Shown here: piece by piece, positions 23,996 through 30,348 of the stretch
Numbering within the stretch: position 1 is the first letter of the stretch
How the letters are laid out: each line of letters opens with the position of its first letter
IMG/VR virus record: IMGVR_UViG_3300032782_000011
Location: 1-63,457 of that record
Direction: 5' to 3' (one strand)
DNA length: 63,457 nt
Source: a virus
The notes under the pieces: generated by a model
What the model was told of the DNA's origin: nothing
Databases searched by the model: none
What the model saw: the letters and a program-made list of their open reading frames with translations, nothing else
Translations under genes and position numbers: made by a program

Positions 23996-24238
23996 CTACG
24001 AACTCTTTGGCTTTTGGGCCGCTGGCGCACCTAGAGCACAGCAACTCCCCAGCCTCAACTCCTTCACAATCTGCTCCCCGGTGCCACCTCTATCGTCAGT
24101 GTGCTCCACACCCCCGCCACGCTTGAAGGTATTCGCATCCCTTCTGCGTGGGAACGTGTGAACCTGTGTCGCCACAGTCACGAAGTGAGCCTTCTCCAGC
24201 GGCCTAGTCTGCCTACCGCATTTCTCGCACTTAAACAT
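23996..24238 (-). CDS. zinc-finger protein, C-terminus possibly frameshifted
   Basis: An 80-residue protein. MFKCEKCGRQTRPLEKAHFV has the first Cys-x2-Cys; the start follows TAAGGAGGGGCG. The current frame ends GSCCALGAPAAQKPKSS, but the +1 frame reads ELLCSRCASGPKAKEF, a second knuckle like those in related small phage proteins. A late frameshift is possible. Confidence 0.6.
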   Translation of the reverse strand: MFKCEKCGRQTRPLEKAHFVTVATQVHTFPRRRDANTFKRGGGVEHTDDRGGTGEQIVKELRLGSCCALGAPAAQKPKSS

Positions 24239-24247
24239 CGCCCCTCC

Positions 24248-24382
24248 TTAGGGTGCTACATGAGCTAATGGCTCATAGACAATGAGACACGCCCCTAAAA
24301 CCACCAGCACCGCAGCCAGTAGCGCGACATACGCTATCCCGATGACCACGGTATTCCAATTCCTATCCTTCTCGCCGGACAC
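24248..24382 (-). CDS. small membrane protein
   Basis: A 44-residue protein from GTG at 24382 after AAGGGGGTGCTCC. A polar head (SGEKDRNWNT) and one long membrane helix (VVIGIAYVALLAAVLVVLGA) with a short tail. Overlaps the next gene's end by 20 bases. Confidence 0.55.
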   Translation of the reverse strand: MSGEKDRNWNTVVIGIAYVALLAAVLVVLGACLIVYEPLAHVAP

Positions 24383-24530
24383 GGAGCACCCCCTTGACGT
24401 TAAGCTCAACAACAAAGGCCCTACACGCGGCACACTCAATCGTCACCACCTTACGCTTGGCGTCAAAATACACACTGACACCATCAAAAGGGTGGCAATT
24501 CGCAACCAGATACTTCCCTCGCTTGGCCAT
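24363..24530 (-). CDS. small zinc-knuckle protein
   Basis: A 55-residue protein starting MAKRGKYLVANCHPFDGVSV after GGAAGGAGATTTG, with VVTIECAACRAFVVEL in the middle. Cys/His content suggests one metal site. Start coupled to the preceding stop (TGATG). Confidence 0.6.
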   Translation of the reverse strand: MAKRGKYLVANCHPFDGVSVYFDAKRKVVTIECAACRAFVVELNVKGVLRVRREG

Positions 24531-24718
24531 CAAATCTCCTTCCCCGCATGGCGCTCGTCGAAGGTACGCATCCAGTGATTGAGCACCTTCTTGGCTTCGT
24601 CGTCACTCAAACCAAATCTCCTCACCAGCCAAGGCCTTGCGCCATACATATTCGTCTGGCCACTGTCGCGCAGCCTATCGAGGTAGCGCATGTATTTCCC
24701 CATCTGCTTATCGGTCAC
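24530..24718 (-). CDS. hypothetical helical protein
   Basis: A 62-residue protein: MTDKQMGKYMRYLDRLRDSG, then PWLVRRFGLSDDEAKKVLNH, a possible HTH-like or small helical domain. Coupled to 24363-24530 by TGATG. Confidence 0.6.
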   Translation of the reverse strand: MTDKQMGKYMRYLDRLRDSGQTNMYGARPWLVRRFGLSDDEAKKVLNHWMRTFDERHAGKEI

Positions 24719-24734
24719 AGCCCATCACCTCCCC

Positions 24735-24935
24735 TCAAGACATGCTCCAACCCTGGAATGCCAGATACGACAAAATCTGGCCAGCATAGGCCTCGGCCTG
24801 CTCACGATACGGGAAGGGCTTCGAAACGAAGTCGTAGCAGCTCTCGGTCATGACTTCGAACTCTGACTGGTTGCTGCTGAAAATGGCGAGCTTCGATTCG
24901 GAGGCAATCACCCCTACGTAGAAGCTATCTCTCAC
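24735..24935 (-). CDS. hypothetical protein
   Basis: A 66-residue protein with GTG start in a GTGA overlap. MRDSFYVGVIASESKLAIFS and YREQAEAYAGQILSYLAF; mixed beta/alpha. No family recognised. Confidence 0.55.
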   Translation of the reverse strand: MRDSFYVGVIASESKLAIFSSNQSEFEVMTESCYDFVSKPFPYREQAEAYAGQILSYLAFQGWSMS

Positions 24936-25120
24936 CAGTCCTCACCTCCTTTGAGGCCTAGGCGCACAGCCTCACAATCCCAGTGATACACCATGCCATC
25001 TGGCGCAACATACACCTCATCGCCAGTAGTGAACCTTCTATGGCACAGGTCGCATCTCCTCCCTACTAGCGGATGGTCCCACGTCAGGGGAGAGAACTTT
25101 CTCAAATCTCCATGCGTCAC
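24932..25120 (-). CDS. zinc-finger mini-protein
   Basis: A 62-residue protein with GTG start after GGAGGTGGTAA. GRRCDLCHRRFTTGDEVYVA and MVYHWDCEAVRLGL place Cys/Cys and His/Cys pairs as in a LIM-like zinc finger. Confidence 0.65.
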   Translation of the reverse strand: MTHGDLRKFSPLTWDHPLVGRRCDLCHRRFTTGDEVYVAPDGMVYHWDCEAVRLGLKGGEDW

Positions 25121-25291
25121 TTACCACCTCCATGGGATTAGGGTGCTGATAATCCCCGAAATCAGGCTAATCAACAAATTCACCTTCCACTGGGAGAAGA
25201 ATGGAAGCTCCCTGGCCTTGTAATCCAGCCAGCAGAGCACAAAGAACGTCAGGGGAACACCTATAAGTGTGCCAACGTGATACGCGCTCAA
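25121..25291 (-). CDS. small membrane protein, two helices
   Basis: A 56-residue protein with TTG start after GGAGGTGGTAG. VGTLIGVPLTFFVLCWLDY and VNLLISLISGIISTLIP are membrane helices. The C-terminal WRW codons form the ribosome site of the next gene. Function unknown. Confidence 0.55.
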   Translation of the reverse strand: MSAYHVGTLIGVPLTFFVLCWLDYKARELPFFSQWKVNLLISLISGIISTLIPWRW

Positions 25292-25456
25292 CTACCACCT
25301 CCACTCTCTGCCAACCGAGATGTGCCCACAGCGCCCCTTATGCACCGCGAGCGGTACCCGGCACGGCTCAACCCTCGCCTTCATGCCGCCGCAGGATTGT
25401 AGCACGGCCACGACTAGAAGTAGTAGCATCACCTTCGCAACCCTAGCTACCTTCAT
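25292..25456 (-). CDS. small lipoprotein
   Basis: A 54-residue protein: MKVARVAKVMLLLLVVAVLQ followed by SCGG, a lipobox (LQSC). The mature part is about 34 residues with two more cysteines. Its C-terminal WRW is again encoded by the ribosome site GGAGGTGGTAG. Small lipoproteins of this size include outer-membrane spanins, but this one lies far from the endolysin. Confidence 0.55.
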   Translation of the reverse strand: MKVARVAKVMLLLLVVAVLQSCGGMKARVEPCRVPLAVHKGRCGHISVGREWRW

Positions 25457-25551
25457 CACTCCCCTACCTTTCCCCCATTTCGCAGGATGTAAAACACTCC
25501 CGCTACCAAGAGAGCTTCTAACGCGATGAACAAGCCAATGACCTCTAGCAC
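25456..25551 (-). CDS. mini membrane protein
   Basis: A 31-residue protein, GTG start after GGAGGTGCCGAC. VIGLFIALEALLVAGVFYIL is one membrane helix; the end (RNGGKVGE) is polar. TGATG overlap with the lipoprotein gene. Confidence 0.45.
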   Translation of the reverse strand: MLEVIGLFIALEALLVAGVFYILRNGGKVGE

Positions 25552-25724
25552 GTCGGCACCTCCCTGTACACCACCTCGCGGAGCCTACGGCTCAAAAAGC
25601 ACCACTCAGCACCACCCCTCCGCCACGCCACCGTGGCGAGCGAGAGTAGCACCGAGCGCATACCGTACCGCCCCACCAGCTCACCTTCGAGCTTGACTAA
25701 TTTCGCTGCCTCCTGTATGGTCAC
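25545..25724 (-). CDS. hypothetical protein
   Basis: A 59-residue protein from GTG at 25724 after AAGGGGGATACAGATT. TIQEAAKLVKLEGELVGRYG and RRLREVVYREVPTC. Small helical basic protein of unknown role. First gene of the coupled set running to 24248. Confidence 0.55.
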   Translation of the reverse strand: MTIQEAAKLVKLEGELVGRYGMRSVLLSLATVAWRRGGAEWCFLSRRLREVVYREVPTC

Positions 25725-25742
25725 AATCTGTATCCCCCTTGT

Positions 25743-25793
25743 GTCGCCCCTCAATGAGCGACCCGGTGAGGGGCTGCTTCCCACAGCCCCTCA
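25743..25793 (-). repeat. intergenic hairpin module before 25724
   Basis: First hairpin TGAGGGGCTG/CAGCCCCTCA (10 bp, arms 25767-25776 and 25784-25793, 7-base loop); second GTCGC/GCGAC (25743-25747 and 25758-25762); then AAGGGGGA. No U-run follows, so it is not a typical terminator. Confidence 0.6.
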
Positions 25794-25842
25794 TTGTCTC
25801 GCTCAGCAAGACCCCTACCATAAGCTCAAGGTGGTACTCACC

Positions 25843-26094
25843 TTAACCCTCAACCACTTCCTCTACTTCGAAAATAGCATCGGCCAGCGCCGCACCCGTA
25901 ACTTCACCAATCTTCGCGAGTGCCAGCGCCCCTCCAAATGCCACCTCTCTGTGGACAAAGTGGATGAGAAACGCTCCAGCAATCAACCCCCCAACCATCG
26001 CGGTAGTCCTGATGATAAATGCAGTCATCCTCGGACCAATCGTGATGGTAATCGTGTGGTTCCTGAGTAGGCTTTTAGCCTTCCTCGCAGTCAT
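25843..26094 (-). CDS. membrane protein
   Basis: An 83-residue protein; the start at 26094 lies inside the acidic gene (20-base overlap). A basic head (MTARKAKSLLRNHTITITIG) precedes MVGGLIAGAFLIHFV, a membrane helix, and FGGALALAKIGEVTGAALAD, a second Ala/Gly-rich one. Possible pore-type or inner-membrane protein. Confidence 0.6.
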   Translation of the reverse strand: MTARKAKSLLRNHTITITIGPRMTAFIIRTTAMVGGLIAGAFLIHFVHREVAFGGALALAKIGEVTGAALADAIFEVEEVVEG

Positions 26095-26236
26095 CGCTCT
26101 CCGCCTCCGGCTCGAATGTGTCGGTCGGACCTTCGGCTTCAACTGCTGGCACCGCTCCACCGTCGTCCTCCCACTGAGCAACTTCACCTCGCAGGATTTC
26201 GTCGGCCTCAGGAACACAGCTTCCCACTGGCTCCAT
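26075..26236 (-). CDS. small acidic protein
   Basis: A 53-residue, strongly acidic protein (EILRGEVAQWEDDGGAVPAV, then FEPEAESDDCEEG). The start follows AAAGGGGGATACGA. Such acidic mini-proteins can mimic DNA or block host nucleic-acid enzymes, but no motif supports this here. Confidence 0.6.
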   Translation of the reverse strand: MEPVGSCVPEADEILRGEVAQWEDDGGAVPAVEAEGPTDTFEPEAESDDCEEG

Positions 26237-26246
26237 TCGTATCCCC

Positions 26247-26310
26247 CTTTCCAAGTTGCGCCTCTACCACCTTGAGCAACTCCTCGGCATGCCACTTTCG
26301 CAGCATGCCG
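26247..26310 (-). repeat. intergenic hairpin module before 26236
   Basis: First hairpin CGGCATGC/GCATGCCG (26285-26292 and 26303-26310) whose top TGC-GAAA-GTG forms a GNRA tetraloop closed by C-G; second hairpin GTTGC/GCAAC; then AAAGGGGGA. Confidence 0.6.
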
Positions 26311-26346
26311 GAGCGTTACTCAACGCTTGTTCGACGATGGAGACGA

Positions 26347-26592
26347 TTAGAACGGCAAATCGTCGTCGCTCCCGTCGTCCTCACCCTCAACCGGAGGCAG
26401 GTCGTCCGCCGCGCCCAAGTCATTCGGCCCGGTCGGCGCATCGGCCAAGCCAATACCGAGCAACGCGGCCAACGCAGCCGCATCGGCATCGCTCATGCCC
26501 TTCAGCCCCGGCACCTTGGACTTCGCGCTCGCAACGATGCGGCGCGCAGCCTTCCGGTGATGCTTCTGGACCTTCGTGGTTGTAACAGCCAT
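26347..26592 (-). CDS. small protein with SSB-like acidic C-terminal tip
   Basis: An 81-residue protein starting at 26592 after AAAAGGGGAATACC. The head is basic (KVQKHHRKAARRIVASAKSK), the middle Ala/Leu-rich, and the end is GEDDGSDDDLPF. Asp-rich tails ending D-(I/L)-P-F are the interaction tip of bacterial single-strand DNA-binding proteins. It could bind nucleic acid through the head and recruit, or mislead, host SSB partners. No OB fold is visible. Confidence 0.65.
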   Translation of the reverse strand: MAVTTTKVQKHHRKAARRIVASAKSKVPGLKGMSDADAAALAALLGIGLADAPTGPNDLGAADDLPPVEGEDDGSDDDLPF

Positions 26593-26619
26593 GGTATTCC
26601 CCTTTTCATTTTGTGAATT

Positions 26620-26685
26620 TGGAGCGTTACCTCGCTCCAGAGCAGCCATAAGCCACTCATGAGTGCCACTCACACTAGGCACTCA
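26620..26685 (-). repeat. intergenic hairpin module before 26592
   Basis: First hairpin TGAGTGCC/GGCACTCA (26660-26667 and 26678-26685); second TGGAGCG/CGCTCCA (26620-26626 and 26633-26639); then AAAAGGGGA. The first loop (10 bases) is not GNRA-capped. Confidence 0.6.
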
Positions 26686-26693
26686 GGTGTAGC

Positions 26694-27194
26694 TCACTCG
26701 GCTTCAACCGGGTGATAACCCCCACACCTCGCGCACTTCATACCCACCTGCATGCCCATCATCCTGAGCATCGCAGGAGTCGGTAGAGTCTCGAATGGCG
26801 CTTTCTCAACTGCGACCTCATACGAGTGCAGGTCAGCTTTCACTTGCTTCTCATCAAGTGGAACCATCATCCTGGCAAAATCCCAAGCCTGACGTTCCTC
26901 AGCGAGCCTATCCTGCATCATGGAGCGCGAGAGGTGAATCGCCTCGTAACTCCCAAGGCGCGACTTCGCCTCGGTCGAGTTAGCCTCATCTCTCACCGTC
27001 GATGGTAGTTTGAGTATCCTACCAACCGCATGGCCCAACTCATGGGCCAGTGTGGTAGCATTCAATCCACCATGCTTCGGAGAGAGCCTGATACGGTATT
27101 GATTAGGCCGCATCTTGTTGGTATCGATGCAACCTCCACAGTCCATATCCTCATCGTCTTCGACGACGAATATCACTCCCATTACCTTCCCCAT
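26694..27194 (-). CDS. ImmA/IrrE-type zinc metallopeptidase
   Basis: A 166-residue protein from 27194 after AAGGGGGATTCG. LNATTLAHELGHAVG carries the HExxH zinc site, and LAEERQAWDFARMMVPLDE carries the downstream E-x2-A-x2-FA-x3-(M/L)-P signature of the ImmA/IrrE family. The C-terminus KCARCGGYHPVEAE may bind a second zinc. Family members cleave repressors; in a virulent phage the target might be a host regulator or a rival prophage repressor. Confidence 0.8.
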   Translation of the reverse strand: MGKVMGVIFVVEDDEDMDCGGCIDTNKMRPNQYRIRLSPKHGGLNATTLAHELGHAVGRILKLPSTVRDEANSTEAKSRLGSYEAIHLSRSMMQDRLAEERQAWDFARMMVPLDEKQVKADLHSYEVAVEKAPFETLPTPAMLRMMGMQVGMKCARCGGYHPVEAE

Positions 27195-27207
27195 CGAATC
27201 CCCCTTA

Positions 27208-27264
27208 GGCACCACCTTTCCCCTTTCGAATAGTGCCCATTGGAGCGCCTCACTGAAGCGCCCC
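27208..27264 (-). repeat. intergenic hairpin module before 27194
   Basis: First hairpin on the minus strand GGGGCGC/GCGCTCC (27242-27248 and 27258-27264, one G-U pair) with top TTCAGTGAG; second GGCAC/GTGCC (27208-27212 and 27233-27237); then AAGGGGGA. Confidence 0.65.
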
Positions 27265-27277
27265 TAGCGCACCACTC

Positions 27278-27595
27278 TCAATTCACAGGCCCGTTGACCA
27301 CCACCGCATTCACAGGCACCGCTGAGACAAAAGGCTTACAGTCACCTGTCTCAGCAAGCGACCTGATGATGTGATTCATCGAATCGCACATGGCGCTGGC
27401 CAGCTCGTCGCGTTCCACAAGCCCGCCCACCTTCGCGTTGATTCTATCCATCACCGCATCGGTGAGTATCTCGCTCTCGACCCGCTTGACGGCCTGCACC
27501 TTGTCGCCCTTGCATGAGACAACGATGTCCCTGAGCTTGTCCACCTCGCCGAAGTTAAACAAATCTCCAGCGAGTATCATCTTATGCTGTACCAT
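27278..27595 (-). CDS. hypothetical protein
   Basis: A 105-residue protein from 27595 after AAAGGGGGATTCG. MVQHKMILAGDLFNFGEVDK, KRVESEILTDAVMDRINAKV; helical, with VPVNAVVVNGPVN at the end. Function unknown. Confidence 0.65.
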   Translation of the reverse strand: MVQHKMILAGDLFNFGEVDKLRDIVVSCKGDKVQAVKRVESEILTDAVMDRINAKVGGLVERDELASAMCDSMNHIIRSLAETGDCKPFVSAVPVNAVVVNGPVN

Positions 27596-27608
27596 CGAAT
27601 CCCCCTTT

Positions 27609-27652
27609 GAGTGCCAAATAGCACCCCTGACACGGCCTGTCGCCAAGCCGTG
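27609..27652 (-). repeat. intergenic hairpin module before 27595
   Basis: First hairpin CACGGC/GCCGTG (27631-27636 and 27647-27652), extended through U-G, U-A and G-C pairs to a GCGA tetraloop (loop region TTGGCGACAG on the minus strand); second GGGTGC/GCACTC (27609-27626); then AAAGGGGGA. Confidence 0.7.
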
Positions 27653-27660
27653 CTAACGTG

Positions 27661-27873
27661 CTACTTCATGCACGGTGAGCTTAGATTATGTGAAGTCTCA
27701 ACCGTGGCCACCTTCCCATCGGCGACCACTGAGACATTGACATCGCGAAACGGCCCATCTCCCACGACACTGTAGACCTCGGTTTGCACCGCTCTTCCGA
27801 TGCATGCGAGGTCTTCCTGGTCGAGTTCATCGACAGGCCCGTTAACCGTCGCTGTTATTACTATCTGCTTCAC
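27661..27873 (-). CDS. hypothetical protein
   Basis: A 70-residue protein with GTG start after GAAAGGAGGCAACCAAAA. Beta-rich (QIVITATVNGPVDELDQEDL, RDVNVSVVADGKVATVETS). Its C-terminal stop is in the GTAGCAC motif that opens the next hairpin module. Confidence 0.6.
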   Translation of the reverse strand: MKQIVITATVNGPVDELDQEDLACIGRAVQTEVYSVVGDGPFRDVNVSVVADGKVATVETSHNLSSPCMK

Positions 27874-28033
27874 TTTTGGTTGCCTCCTTTCTCAGGAGTT
27901 GAGCACTAATCAACATGAAGGCAGCCAACATGAACACACTAACCGCCTCGTGATGGCATACCACCTCTCCAGCACCCATACCTCCCAGAAAGTATCCAGC
28001 CCTCGTGAGCAGGCCCGCAGCCTTACGCACCAC
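27842..28033 (-). CDS. small membrane protein
   Basis: A 63-residue protein with GTG start after GGGGAGGTGAGTG, overlapping both neighbours. LLTRAGYFLGGMGAG and VSVFMLAAFMLISAQLL are the membrane-prone parts; tail RKEATKSEADSNNSDG is polar. Confidence 0.5.
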   Translation of the reverse strand: MVRKAAGLLTRAGYFLGGMGAGEVVCHHEAVSVFMLAAFMLISAQLLRKEATKSEADSNNSDG

Positions 28034-28265
28034 TCACCTCCCCTCGCTCGCTACGCAGCCCCGTAGAGTGAATATCGGCGAGTATTTTCGGCAAAGCCTG
28101 AGGCATGACGACAACACTTCCCAGACTCGCGAGAGGTTGATAGTCCACTCGCTTCTGGATATATCGCTTCGACCACACTTTTGCCGCATCAGTGAGTGGC
28201 TTCAGAACCACGACGCTGCCATAGTTAAACAGCACGAAGTCCATATCCGCTACTGTGAAGTCCAA
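28023..28265 (-). CDS. hypothetical protein
   Basis: An 80-residue protein. TTG at 28265 is chosen because AAAGGGGGAACC precedes it, as in neighbouring genes. LDFTVADMDFVLFNYGSVVV and the helical VWSKRYIQKRVDYQPLASLG. Function unknown. Confidence 0.6.
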   Translation of the reverse strand: MDFTVADMDFVLFNYGSVVVLKPLTDAAKVWSKRYIQKRVDYQPLASLGSVVVMPQALPKILADIHSTGLRSERGEVSGA

Positions 28266-28277
28266 GGTTCCCCCTTT

Positions 28278-28324
28278 GAGTGCCAAAAGCAGCACCCATT
28301 GAGGAGACTCTTGCGAATCTCCTC
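28278..28324 (-). repeat. intergenic hairpin module before 28265
   Basis: First hairpin GAGGAGA/TCTCCTC (28301-28307 and 28318-28324), extended by U-G, U-A, C-G to a GCAA tetraloop (TTCGCAAGAG); second GGGTGC/GCACTC (28278-28297); then AAAGGGGGA. Confidence 0.7.
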
Positions 28325-28344
28325 TAGCGTGCTACTTCAGGGCC

Positions 28345-28617
28345 TTAGGCCGCGACGGGCTGAGAGGCGCTTACAATCTGCACCTTCCAACCTTCGGAAC
28401 GCAGCCCATCGGCCATGTCGTCTTCCGCGCCGATGTTGAGCGGTGCGGTGCGATTCTGAATCACCTCGGCGGGCACGTTCGCCGACATCTCCGCGAAGGC
28501 TTTGTCGTTGCAGGCCCTCACGGTCGGATTGCTGTCGTCGCGGGTGATGATGAAGTCATACTTCCCCACCACCTTCGTGCTTCCGGTGTGCTTCGCGAAG
28601 TGTGCTTTCGTTGACAT
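28345..28617 (-). CDS. hypothetical protein
   Basis: A 90-residue protein from 28617 after AAAGGGGAATACC. MSTKAHFAKHTGSTKVVGKY, then RDDSNPTVRACNDKAFAEMS. Mixed fold, no motif recognised. Confidence 0.65.
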   Translation of the reverse strand: MSTKAHFAKHTGSTKVVGKYDFIITRDDSNPTVRACNDKAFAEMSANVPAEVIQNRTAPLNIGAEDDMADGLRSEGWKVQIVSASQPVAA

Positions 28618-28634
28618 GGTATTCCCCTTTGTGT

Positions 28635-28703
28635 GTGAGCTTGTGCTCACCGTGCCCCTTTGGCTAGGCGACACTCATCATGGAGCCTGTCTCCAAGCTC
28701 CAT
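28635..28703 (-). repeat. intergenic hairpin module before 28617
   Basis: First hairpin ATGGAGC/GCTCCAT (28680-28686 and 28697-28703), extended to a GAGA tetraloop closed by G-C (TTGGAGACAG); second GTGAGC/GCTCAC (28635-28650, perfect); then AAAGGGGA. Confidence 0.7.
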
Positions 28704-28711
28704 ACTGCGTG

Positions 28712-29116
28712 TCACTCGCCTGTCTTGATGAAGTAGTCGATGCGCTTAGCCGTCACCTCAGCCCGAGCCTTCCGGTCATCTATGGCATCGGAATACTGTT
28801 GCCGATACGGCTCTGGCCAGTTGGCAACGTAGAACAGCTTATCCCGTTGGTCGGTGGTGATTTTGAGCAACTTCATACCCTCAACATCAGCCCTGCCTAT
28901 CAGGTTGTTGAACTCATCCAGGCGCTTCTCGCTCAACCTCGCCCCGATAACCTCAGGGTGATTGAGCATCACCGCCCACCCCGCGATGCAGCCCACAGTC
29001 CCACAACGCGGGCCACCACTATATGGCTTCACCTTCATCCCGAAGAAGCCCATATCCAACCGCTTAGGCTCTTCGAGAATCTGCTTCTTGACCTTTCGCA
29101 GTAATGTCTTATTCAT
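28712..29116 (-). CDS. CGTxGCIAGW-motif protein, hypothetical
   Basis: A 134-residue protein from 29116 after AAGGGGGATAACG. GGPRCGTVGCIAGWAVMLN is a signature of a common small phage/bacterial family of unknown role. Helices follow with DQRDKLFYVANWPEPYRQQY. Confidence 0.75.
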   Translation of the reverse strand: MNKTLLRKVKKQILEEPKRLDMGFFGMKVKPYSGGPRCGTVGCIAGWAVMLNHPEVIGARLSEKRLDEFNNLIGRADVEGMKLLKITTDQRDKLFYVANWPEPYRQQYSDAIDDRKARAEVTAKRIDYFIKTGE

Positions 29117-29133
29117 CGTTATCCCCCTTATGT

Positions 29134-29189
29134 GAGTGCCGCTTGTAGCAGCACCCATCTAGGACACTCGCTTTCCTTCGAATGCCCTA
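29134..29189 (-). repeat. intergenic hairpin module before 29116
   Basis: First hairpin TAGGGCA/TGTCCTA (arms 29160-29166 and 29183-29189, one G-U) with the conserved top TTCG...CGAG and a longer loop; second GGGTGC/GCACTC (29134-29156); then AAGGGGGA. Confidence 0.65.
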
Positions 29190-29197
29190 GCTGTGTG

Positions 29198-29347
29198 CTA
29201 CTTACTTTCGCGCCGACTTGGCAGCATGGAGCGAAGAATCTCCAAATCGTGTGGCTCACCGATTATCGTGCCGTCTCCACGTATTGTGATTCTCAGCCTC
29301 AGCGCCTCAGCGACTCGCACAACCTTGTCGTGCTGAAAGACGACCAC
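29198..29347 (-). CDS. mini-protein, hypothetical
   Basis: A 49-residue protein with GTG start after TGAGGTGCGGAG. VVFQHDKVVRVAEALRLRIT, then RGDGTIIGEPHDLEILRSML. Its stop lies in the GTAGCAC motif preceding the module at 29134. Confidence 0.55.
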   Translation of the reverse strand: MVVFQHDKVVRVAEALRLRITIRGDGTIIGEPHDLEILRSMLPSRRESK

Positions 29348-29356
29348 CTCCGCACC

Positions 29357-29482
29357 TCATTTCCTGGTCGCGTGCGCATCGTAACCCATACCGCGCAACC
29401 TCGCGGCACAGGCCAGCGCACTAGACCACAGAGCGAAGGGTAAGCCACTAATGCGCTTCCCTCCCACTGTTATGTGGTACAT
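29357..29482 (-). CDS. mini-protein, hypothetical
   Basis: A 41-residue protein from 29482 after AAGGGGGAATGCT: MYHITVGGKRISGLPFALWS, then SALACAARLRGMGYDAHATR. The ribosome site and hairpin module in front support it. Confidence 0.55.
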   Translation of the reverse strand: MYHITVGGKRISGLPFALWSSALACAARLRGMGYDAHATRK

Positions 29483-29494
29483 AGCATTCCCCCT

Positions 29495-29540
29495 TGAGCG
29501 TAAAGAACGCTCACGGTGGGCACTCTCGACGAATGCCCAC
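29495..29540 (-). repeat. intergenic hairpin module before 29482
   Basis: First hairpin GTGGGCA/TGCCCAC (29516-29522 and 29534-29540) with top TTC-GTCGA-GAG; second TGAGCG/CGCTCA (29495-29500 and 29508-29513, perfect); then AAGGGGGA. Confidence 0.7.
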
Positions 29541-29551
29541 TAGCGCGTCCC

Positions 29552-29755
29552 TTACTTCACCTTGACCACCACCCCATCTTTGACCTCAACCTGCGCGTAC
29601 CAGCGATGGGGCTCAGGGTAGTGCGGGCCTTCTGCGAATTCGGTGCCGTTATCCTTCGGAGCACCAATCCCAGGAGCATAGAGCGTCACCCTGTCACCCT
29701 TCGCCACAGCATCCTTCAGAGCCTTTTTGGTCTTGAAGTTCGGTAGTGTGTACAT
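29552..29755 (-). CDS. hypothetical protein
   Basis: A 67-residue protein from 29755 after AAGGGGGAATGAG. MYTLPNFKTKKALKDAVAKG, DRVTLYAPGIGAPKDNGTEF and RWYAQVEVKDGVVVKVK. A basic small beta protein of unknown role. Confidence 0.65.
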   Translation of the reverse strand: MYTLPNFKTKKALKDAVAKGDRVTLYAPGIGAPKDNGTEFAEGPHYPEPHRWYAQVEVKDGVVVKVK

Positions 29756-29769
29756 CTCATTCCCCCTTA

Positions 29770-29812
29770 GAGCGCAATAGCGCCCATTGTGGAGCCTCTC
29801 TCGAAGCTCCAC
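29770..29812 (-). repeat. intergenic hairpin module before 29755
   Basis: First hairpin GTGGAGC/GCTCCAC (29789-29795 and 29806-29812), extended by U-G, U-A, C-G to a GAGA tetraloop (TTCGAGAGAG); second GGGCGC/GCGCTC (29770-29785, one G-U); then AAGGGGGA. Confidence 0.7.
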
Positions 29813-29822
29813 TAGCGCGCTA

Positions 29823-30332
29823 CTACTTCAGCTCGTCGTCGCCAGCCTCATCGTCTCCGTGCTCTGGCAACTCGACATCGGTAGTGATTGGCGGGTCAGC
29901 CAACCCCATCAGCGGGTCGCGGCCCACATTGGGTTGGTTCGCGAGCCATTCCTGCACCCTGATAGCCTTCTCAGGAGCAGGATTGCCTTTCCGGTCGGCG
30001 AACGTGAGCTTGTCCCAGTTCGCAACCATGAACTCCGCGAGAGAGTCCTTGGCTTCGAGCACCGAAACGAGCTGGTCGGCATACAGCGTAACCGGGAAGC
30101 CTTGCAATCCCAGAATCATGATGCCACCCTTGGCACCGACCTGGAACCTCAAGCCCCGTTTCGGCGCTTCCTGAAGGCGCGCAACCTGAGCCCTGAGAGC
30201 CGCTATCTCCGCATCTCTCGGGTCCACCGATTTCGTCGTCTTCAGAGCCGCAACCTTCGTGGCATCGTAACCGACACCAACTGGCCGCTGAGCCGGATTC
30301 GTAACTTTCGACTGTCCGTTTGTCGTATCCAT
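29823..30332 (-). CDS. hypothetical protein with coiled coil
   Basis: A 169-residue protein after AAGGGGGATACATC. A coiled coil (DPRDAEIAALRAQVARLQEA) precedes RGLRFQVGAKGGIMILGLQG and GFPVTLYADQLVSVLEAKDS, with an acidic tail (GDDEAGDDELK). The shape resembles small phage DNA-associated proteins, but no function is assigned. Confidence 0.65.
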   Translation of the reverse strand: MDTTNGQSKVTNPAQRPVGVGYDATKVAALKTTKSVDPRDAEIAALRAQVARLQEAPKRGLRFQVGAKGGIMILGLQGFPVTLYADQLVSVLEAKDSLAEFMVANWDKLTFADRKGNPAPEKAIRVQEWLANQPNVGRDPLMGLADPPITTDVELPEHGDDEAGDDELK

Positions 30333-30348
30333 GATGTATCCCCCTTGT

